A stretch of 55,683 nucleotides of DNA from assembly GCA_002085375.1 (NCBI GenBank), contig NATP01000019.1, forward strand, positions 1 through 55,683. Direction: 5' to 3'. Positions within the stretch are counted from its first letter, which is position 1; each line of letters begins with the position of its first letter. Source of the DNA: a candidate division Zixibacteria bacterium 4484_95 (lineage in GTDB: Bacteria; Zixibacteria; MSB-5A5; UBA10806; 4484-95). The translations under genes and the position numbers were made by a program. A model generated the notes under the pieces. That model was not told the DNA's origin, searched no databases, and saw only the letters and a list, made by a program, of their open reading frames with translations. This document shows positions 51,230 to 55,683 of the stretch, in pieces.

Positions 51230-52596
51230 CGTTTCCCTTGTTTTCTGATAATAGTTAAAACCTTATCTGTGTTTTTTCTCATGATTTGTTCTGATTCTGC
51301 TTCAAGGTTAAGCCTTAAAAGGGGTTCGGTGTTTGATGGCCTGACATTGAACCAGAAAGAACCGGCATCAATAGTTATACCGTCTAATGAGTCTATTTTT
51401 GCTTTGGGAAATGCCTCTGTCAACTCCTTTAATTTGCCTGGTATGTCACTGACTGTTGAGTTGATTTCACCTGAACGGTAATATTTATCGAATGTAGCTA
51501 CAAGCTTTGACAGTTTCGCTTTACCGTTGATATCTATCGGGCTTTTACTTAAGAGCTCTAGGCAGACCGTAAAGGCGATCAGTCCAGAGTCGGCATACCA
51601 GTTATCCCTGAAATAAAAGTGCCCTGAATGTTCACCCCCGAAGATAGCTTTATGTTTTTTCATAATTGGTTTGATGATGGCATGTCCTACTTTCGTGCGG
51701 ATTGGTTTACCGCCATTTGCTTTGATGACTTCCGGCACCGCTTTTGAGCAGATAAGGTTGTATATGATAGTAGAGCCTGGGTGCTTTTTTAGCATCGACT
51801 GGGAGACCAGGGCTGTTATCATGTCCCCACCAAGAGGCTTGGCATTTTCATCGACGAGGAACATGCGATCAGCATCACCGTCAAATGCGACACCGAAATC
51901 GGCTTTTTCCTCGATGACGCGTTTTCTGAGGTCGGCAATATTTTCCGGCTCAATTGGGCTGGCTGGATGATTGGGGAAACTGCCATCAAGCTCGAAATAC
52001 ATCGGCACCAGTTGGCAGGGAAGGTTTTTAAAAAGCTCGGGTATGATTTTACCGGCCATTCCGTTGCCGGCATCAACGACGATTTTAAAGGGTTTAATTA
52101 CAGAAACATCGATAAATGATAGAACATGGTTGATGAAATCTTTAAGGATATCCCGGTTTGATAAAGAGCCTTTTTTATCAACGGTACGTAAATTGTCAGT
52201 CTTGAGAAGGTGTTTGATCTTGGCCATTTCAACGTCTGCAGAAAGCGGCACCGCCTCTTTCTTACACATTTTCAAGCCGTTGTAATTTGATGGATTATGC
52301 GAGGCAGTGATTATTGCTCCACAGTCAAAGCCGTATTTTCCAACCGCAAAATAAAGAGCATCGGTGGAAACAAGTCCGATATCAGTAACGTTGGTGCCAG
52401 AACTACGTAATCCATCAATGAAGGCTGAGGCCAGCTCTGATGAGGACAGACGCATATCTCTTCCCACAACACCGCTTTTTGCATTAAGGATATTGCCTAA
52501 AGCCATACCAATGGCATGGTAAATATCTGCATTTATCTGGCTCGGGTAAATACCGCGTATATCATAGGCTTTAAAGATCGTCTCGTCTACTTGCAT
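51226..52596 (-). CDS. Phosphomannomutase/phosphoglucomutase
   Basis: 456 residues. It converts hexose-6-phosphate to hexose-1-phosphate, feeding sugar-nucleotide synthesis. FKAYDIRGIYP at the N-terminus, catalytic Ser99 in TASHNPSNYNGLK, metal loop DGDAD at 239-243, sugar loop GGEHSGHFYFRD and phosphate-binding RPSNTEPLLRL are intact, matching the AlgC/ManB bifunctional group. ATG start with GGGAG 8-9 bp upstream. It has its own good promoter at 52615-52643. It likely supplies precursors for the surface glycan made by the 18002-25871 genes. Confidence 0.93.
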   Translation of the reverse strand: MQVDETIFKAYDIRGIYPSQINADIYHAIGMALGNILNAKSGVVGRDMRLSSSELASAFIDGLRSSGTNVTDIGLVSTDALYFAVGKYGFDCGAIITASHNPSNYNGLKMCKKEAVPLSADVEMAKIKHLLKTDNLRTVDKKGSLSNRDILKDFINHVLSFIDVSVIKPFKIVVDAGNGMAGKIIPELFKNLPCQLVPMYFELDGSFPNHPASPIEPENIADLRKRVIEEKADFGVAFDGDADRMFLVDENAKPLGGDMITALVSQSMLKKHPGSTIIYNLICSKAVPEVIKANGGKPIRTKVGHAIIKPIMKKHKAIFGGEHSGHFYFRDNWYADSGLIAFTVCLELLSKSPIDINGKAKLSKLVATFDKYYRSGEINSTVSDIPGKLKELTEAFPKAKIDSLDGITIDAGSFWFNVRPSNTEPLLRLNLEAESEQIMRKNTDKVLTIIRKQGKR

Positions 52597-52614
52597 CTAA
52601 AATCTCCCTACAAA

Positions 52615-52643
52615 TCTATAAGCAATGATTATCAAACTGTCAA
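52615..52643 (-). promoter_or_regulatory. Sigma70-like promoter of the phosphohexomutase-regulator operon
   Basis: On the minus strand TTGACA (52643-52638) and TATAGA (52620-52615) are exactly 17 bp apart, 19 bp from -10 to the ATG, with a GGGAG ribosome site between. A strong consensus match. Confidence 0.6.
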
Positions 52644-52672
52644 GATATATTAAGGTCAGGTGATGTTCATAA

Positions 52673-52700
52673 GTAGGGGCTTATTGCAATACGCCCCTAC
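52673..52700. repeat. 28-bp palindromic intergenic repeat, copy C
   Basis: Same element as at 8797-8824; its two arms differ at a single position (position 9). It lies between the divergent phosphohexomutase and DUF6754 operons. Confidence 0.85.
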
Positions 52701-52744
52701 ATATCTATCTCATTATGAAAATAAATACAACCTGATTAAAATAC

Positions 52745-52773
52745 TTGTATTATCGTTTGATATTATCTATATT
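52745..52773 (+). promoter_or_regulatory. Candidate promoter of the DUF6754 operon
   Basis: TTGTAT (52745-52750) and TATATT (52768-52773) are 17 bp apart and about 60 bp before the first gene. Consensus match only, in AT-rich sequence. Confidence 0.4.
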
Positions 52774-52834
52774 GTGCCTTGTTTTGGAGGCCTGGATTTT
52801 GTTAATAACGGGGGTTAGGTAAAGGTAGTGCTTT

Positions 52835-54058
52835 TTGCTCAGGCTTTTTAGTGTTATTTTAATTTTTTTACTGATTACCGGTTTTGGTTTTTGCCAGGAG
52901 ATAACCCATCCTCCTGAAACCGAATCAGGAATGCCTCCTTACCCCAAGCCGGCAGCTCCCACTAATATATCGGTTAAAGACAATCCCAGCGATGGCGGTG
53001 GTAAGATCCTCATCACCTGGGAACTGTCCCCCGATGATGGTGCAGGTAAAAATAATGTTGTTGGTTACGAAATACTTCGTGCTCTCGAGGGTGACACGGT
53101 TTTCACTCCGGTTGGCTTGGTTTCTGTAGGTGTGAATAGGTATATAGACACCGGCACAGATGACCATGTTACATACATATACAAGGTTGTCGCCACCGAT
53201 GGCATAACCGGGTCGGCCTCCGATATATCTCTACCAGTTCATTCATATCAGCAGTGGATTAATTTCAATCTTGGATTTCTGTTTATAATCGGGGCTTTGA
53301 TTTGCGGTGCTGTCATTTATTTCATTTACCAGGCAAAGGGTGGGAGGAAGCTATTTATCCGGAAGATTGCTGGTCTCGAGGCTATTGATGATGCTGTTGG
53401 ACGGGCTACCGAGATGGGGCGGCCGGTGCTGTTTATACCCGGCATCAGGGACATGGATGATGTTCAGACTATTGCCGGTATCACCATCCTCGGCCGGGTT
53501 GCTCGCACCATTGCTGAATACGATATCAAGATCAATATGCCGGTTTCTCGTTCGATAGTGATGACCACTGCCAGGGAAACGATAAAGGAGGCTTATGCCT
53601 CGGCAGGTCGCATTGATGAATATTCCGATGATTTCGTTTATTACCTTACCGATGAGCAGTTTGGCTATGTGGCTGCTGTTGATGGTATAATGGTGCGGGA
53701 CAGGCCAGCGACATGTTTTTATATGGGGTCATTTTTTGCTGAAAGCTTGATTTTCGCTGAAACTGGTAATTCCATTGGTGCCATTCAGATTGCTGGAACC
53801 GCCATGCCTGCTCAATTGCCCTTCTTTTTTGTGGCCTGTGACTACACACTGATTGGTGAGGAGCTTTTCGCCGCAAGCGCTTATCTCTCTGGTGAACCCA
53901 AACAGCTGGGAAGTCTTAAGGGGCAGGATGTCGGTAAGTTTATCGCCATGGCGGCTATTTGTATTGGTGTTTTTGTGGCTACAATGTATTCGCTAACGGG
54001 CGTTGGTTTTTTTGAAGTTATACATGACCTTATGATTAGGATGTTTACATTTAATTGA
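52835..54058 (+). CDS. DUF6754-domain envelope protein with fibronectin-like domain
   Basis: 407 residues from TTG 52835; a GTG nearby is out of frame, and a stop lies just upstream in frame. Signal sequence at 1-20 (LFSVILIFLLITGFGFC), a proline-rich segment, then one fibronectin-type-III-like domain at about 37-135 (PAAPTNISVKD, ILITWELSPDD, VVGYEILRA, YIYKVVATD). A membrane helix at about 147-168 leads into a large domain that matches DUF6754 as I know it (GRPVLFIPGIRDMDDVQTIAGITILGRVA). There is a hydrophobic segment near the C-terminus. Function unknown; first gene of the operon. Confidence 0.75.
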   Translation: MLRLFSVILIFLLITGFGFCQEITHPPETESGMPPYPKPAAPTNISVKDNPSDGGGKILITWELSPDDGAGKNNVVGYEILRALEGDTVFTPVGLVSVGVNRYIDTGTDDHVTYIYKVVATDGITGSASDISLPVHSYQQWINFNLGFLFIIGALICGAVIYFIYQAKGGRKLFIRKIAGLEAIDDAVGRATEMGRPVLFIPGIRDMDDVQTIAGITILGRVARTIAEYDIKINMPVSRSIVMTTARETIKEAYASAGRIDEYSDDFVYYLTDEQFGYVAAVDGIMVRDRPATCFYMGSFFAESLIFAETGNSIGAIQIAGTAMPAQLPFFFVACDYTLIGEELFAASAYLSGEPKQLGSLKGQDVGKFIAMAAICIGVFVATMYSLTGVGFFEVIHDLMIRMFTFN

Positions 54059-54113
54059 TTAAGAAAAGATAAGCTACCTGGGGAGTTATGTTCTCCGGGG
54101 GTGACCAAATACG

Positions 54114-54533
54114 ATGAAACGACAGATACCATTAATAATAACAGCAATCGTCGGAACAGTTTTAGTTGTCTCGGTCTTTATACCGCATGATCCATTCGGT
54201 AGACTTGGGACGATGTTTTCCATATTAGCCTTTTTCGTAGCTTCTGCATCTTATCGTGCATTCAGGGCCAAAAGCAGGGAGGCCACAATTCTCTTGATAG
54301 CCGCATTCATCATTCTTTTAGGAAGAACGCCTATTGGTGATTATATTACTTTCTGGCTTCCCGGCTGGCTTAATTTTTTCCATATACCTATCCTGGCGAA
54401 CTGGATAATGGCTATTCCAAACCTTGCTGGCCAGAGGGCTATCATGATAGGTATATCGTTGGGTGTAGTATCGATGTCGCTAAGGCTTATTCTCGGAATT
54501 GAGCGGGGATATATCGGTTCGGAGGGTAAATAA
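54114..54533 (+). CDS. Membrane protein of the DUF6754 cluster, apparently missing its middle
   Basis: 139 residues. Four hydrophobic segments: IPLIITAIVGTVLVVSVFIP near the start, then TMFSILAFFVASASYRAF, ATILLIAAFIILLG and AIMIGISLGVVSMSLRLILG. From memory, relatives next to DUF6754 genes are about 220 residues and have 70-80 more residues between the first FIP and the TMFSxLAFFxASASYRAFRAK block. Here the two are joined by only HDPFGRLG (bases about 54187-54210), in frame. Function unknown. ATG start; its stop overlaps the next ATG. Confidence 0.65.
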   Translation: MKRQIPLIITAIVGTVLVVSVFIPHDPFGRLGTMFSILAFFVASASYRAFRAKSREATILLIAAFIILLGRTPIGDYITFWLPGWLNFFHIPILANWIMAIPNLAGQRAIMIGISLGVVSMSLRLILGIERGYIGSEGK

Positions 54534-55204
54534 TGATTGCGATGCTCCTCATATTATCACTAACATTATCTTCACCACCTTTAACCGATCAGGGTGATTC
54601 TATTCGACATGATTTGAAACCAGAATTGAATAAATCACGATTTTCGTTGTCAGATTTTAAGTCTATAGCTTTTGCACCCACCCAGATTGCCCAGGTTTAT
54701 TCAGACCCAAAATTGAAAAATTTGAAAGATGCCGAGCTTGCACCGGAAAATCAGATAAAATTATATGAAAATTTCACAGATTGTCTTTGCCGGGACCTGG
54801 CGGATAAGATAAAGAATATCGAATTTTTATGTTATGATGATATCAGGAAGAGGTTGGATGATATCGAGCTTTGGAACGATTTTAATCTTTATTTCACCGG
54901 TAAAGCGCATATCAGTCAGGAAATCTGCATGTTATATGCTGAGCAGTTACAGGTTCAGGGAGTGATCACTTCCAGTTTGATGTTCAGTTATTATGAGAAC
55001 CCCGATAAAAGCAAGTGTATTGAGGTGTTATTTGAAGGAGGTTTAATCGACCTTAGAGACAGCGAGCAGGTTTGGAGAGTTAAGAGCAAGTGTAATAAAA
55101 CCATGTCAGTTTCAACGAATGACCTCGAACTCGAATACACATGTTTTAAGCAGGCCGGTGATGAGTTTATTAATAAATTCTCTATTTCGGGTAGAGGTGA
55201 ATAG
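54533..55204 (+). CDS. Uncharacterised exported protein of the DUF6754 cluster
   Basis: 223 residues, ATG overlapping the previous stop (TAATG). A short hydrophobic N-terminus (MLLILSLTLSS) suggests export. The rest is a mixed alpha/beta soluble domain with no motif I recognise (FKSIAFAPTQIAQVYSD, LYENFTDCLCRDLADKI, LQVQGVITSSLMFSYYE). The last stretches resemble the fold of small lipoprotein-like domains that sense envelope components, but I would not name a family. Its place in the operon suggests a shared envelope role. Confidence 0.6.
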   Translation: MIAMLLILSLTLSSPPLTDQGDSIRHDLKPELNKSRFSLSDFKSIAFAPTQIAQVYSDPKLKNLKDAELAPENQIKLYENFTDCLCRDLADKIKNIEFLCYDDIRKRLDDIELWNDFNLYFTGKAHISQEICMLYAEQLQVQGVITSSLMFSYYENPDKSKCIEVLFEGGLIDLRDSEQVWRVKSKCNKTMSVSTNDLELEYTCFKQAGDEFINKFSISGRGE

Positions 55205-55210
55205 ATTAGC

Positions 55211-55683
55211 ATGTCTTTTTTTGATGCCATAAAGAATATTGACCGTCGGATAATATTTTTATTTATCGCTTTATCGGTGATTATACCGCTTTTGGCTCGT
55301 ATTGAGTTTACGGAGCGAGCTGGGCCCATCGTGAAAAATATTTTCGACAAGGTAGAATCTTTACCAGCAGGCTCGCGGGTTTTACTTTCTCTTGACTATG
55401 GACCATCCACCGTTCCCGAGATCCAGCCTATGGTCAACGCCCTGGTTCGCCACTGTAACGAGAAGCAGCTTAAGATATATTTTATGTGTCTCTGGGCCAC
55501 TGGCCAGAATCTGACCACCATTACCATCGATTCGGTCCAGGCTAAAGAGTTTCCTGAAAAGGTTTATGGTGTTGATTATGTGAACCTTGGTTACAAAGCT
55601 GGTAATGAGGGGTTGATCAATGTGATTATTACCGATATGAAAAAAATGTATACCACTGATGTTCATGGTACTGATATAAACAA
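55211..55683 (+). CDS. Partial membrane-anchored protein of the DUF6754 cluster
   Basis: Begins at ATG 55211, 6 bp after the previous stop, and runs off the window with 157 codons visible. Membrane anchor at about 13-28 (RRIIFLFIALSVIIPLL), then a soluble alpha/beta domain: SRVLLSLDYGPSTVPEIQPMVNALVRHC, IYFMCLWATGQNLTT and YGVDYVNLGYKAGNEGLINVII. The same kind of protein is, from memory, a regular partner of DUF6754 genes. Function unknown. Confidence 0.7.
   Translation, partial: MSFFDAIKNIDRRIIFLFIALSVIIPLLARIEFTERAGPIVKNIFDKVESLPAGSRVLLSLDYGPSTVPEIQPMVNALVRHCNEKQLKIYFMCLWATGQNLTTITIDSVQAKEFPEKVYGVDYVNLGYKAGNEGLINVIITDMKKMYTTDVHGTDIN

Overview
The window reads as one contig of a bacterial genome of about 42% GC (estimated by eye) from an uncultured, FCB-like candidate lineage. 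The pointers are two surface proteins ending in type IX secretion-style sorting domains (YPNPxxP, NYPNPFN), a gingipain-type C25 peptidase, a DUF4139 protein, a DUF6754 gene cluster and many TTG/GTG starts. WOR-3, Zixibacteria and Cloacimonadota are the kind of groups meant; the phylum is inferred, not proven. MurE carries the DNPR motif of meso-diaminopimelate-adding enzymes, so a DAP-type Gram-negative wall is likely. I saw no tRNA, rRNA, CRISPR array, IS element or phage gene.

Layout. 1-740: two copies of a 100-bp repeat that can fold as a three-way junction; the second copy forms the 3' end of a small membrane-protein gene. 873-2978 (-): a HIT-family gene followed by an aconitase-fold protein with two N-terminal HTH-like repeats and degenerate active-site motifs. 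3183-8473 (+): valS, a DUF4139 protein and a TPR lipoprotein. 8834-15796 (+): priA, an HD-domain protein, purM, gpmI and lnt. 15780-25871 (+): a beta-propeller surface protein and a tightly coupled run of surface-glycan genes (GNAT/FemAB-like, polysaccharide deacetylase, GT4, GT2, two polytopic membrane glycosyltransferase-like proteins), with a 51-codon membrane ORF wedged between the last two by ATGA-type overlaps. 25846-28211 (-): a broken C25 peptidase. 28468-44323 (+): the dcw division and cell-wall cluster, mraZ-rsmH-ftsL-pbp-murE-murF-mraY-murD-ftsW-murG-murC-ftsQ-ftsA-ftsZ, with a good sigma70-like promoter and a two-box MraZ operator in front. 44773-48216 (+): an ABC-F ATPase and a polytopic membrane protein. 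48321-52596 (-): an S9 peptidase, then a phosphohexomutase translationally coupled to a double-receiver response regulator. 52835-55683 (+): an envelope operon of unknown function (DUF6754 protein, small membrane protein, exported protein, partial protein at the window edge).

Three things stand out. First, the HTH-aconitase protein keeps the three Fe-S cysteines but has lost the residues expected at all three active-site histidine positions and in the substrate loop, so it looks like an Fe-S-sensing DNA-binding regulator rather than an enzyme. Second, at least five genes (purM, gpmI, the C25 peptidase, murD, the 54114 membrane gene) lack internal blocks that their families normally have, with or without a frameshift. 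Three of these should be essential, so gaps closed wrongly during assembly are the leading explanation, but this needs testing. Third, two families of palindromic intergenic repeats are present: the 100-bp three-way-junction element (two copies) and a 28-bp palindrome (three copies).
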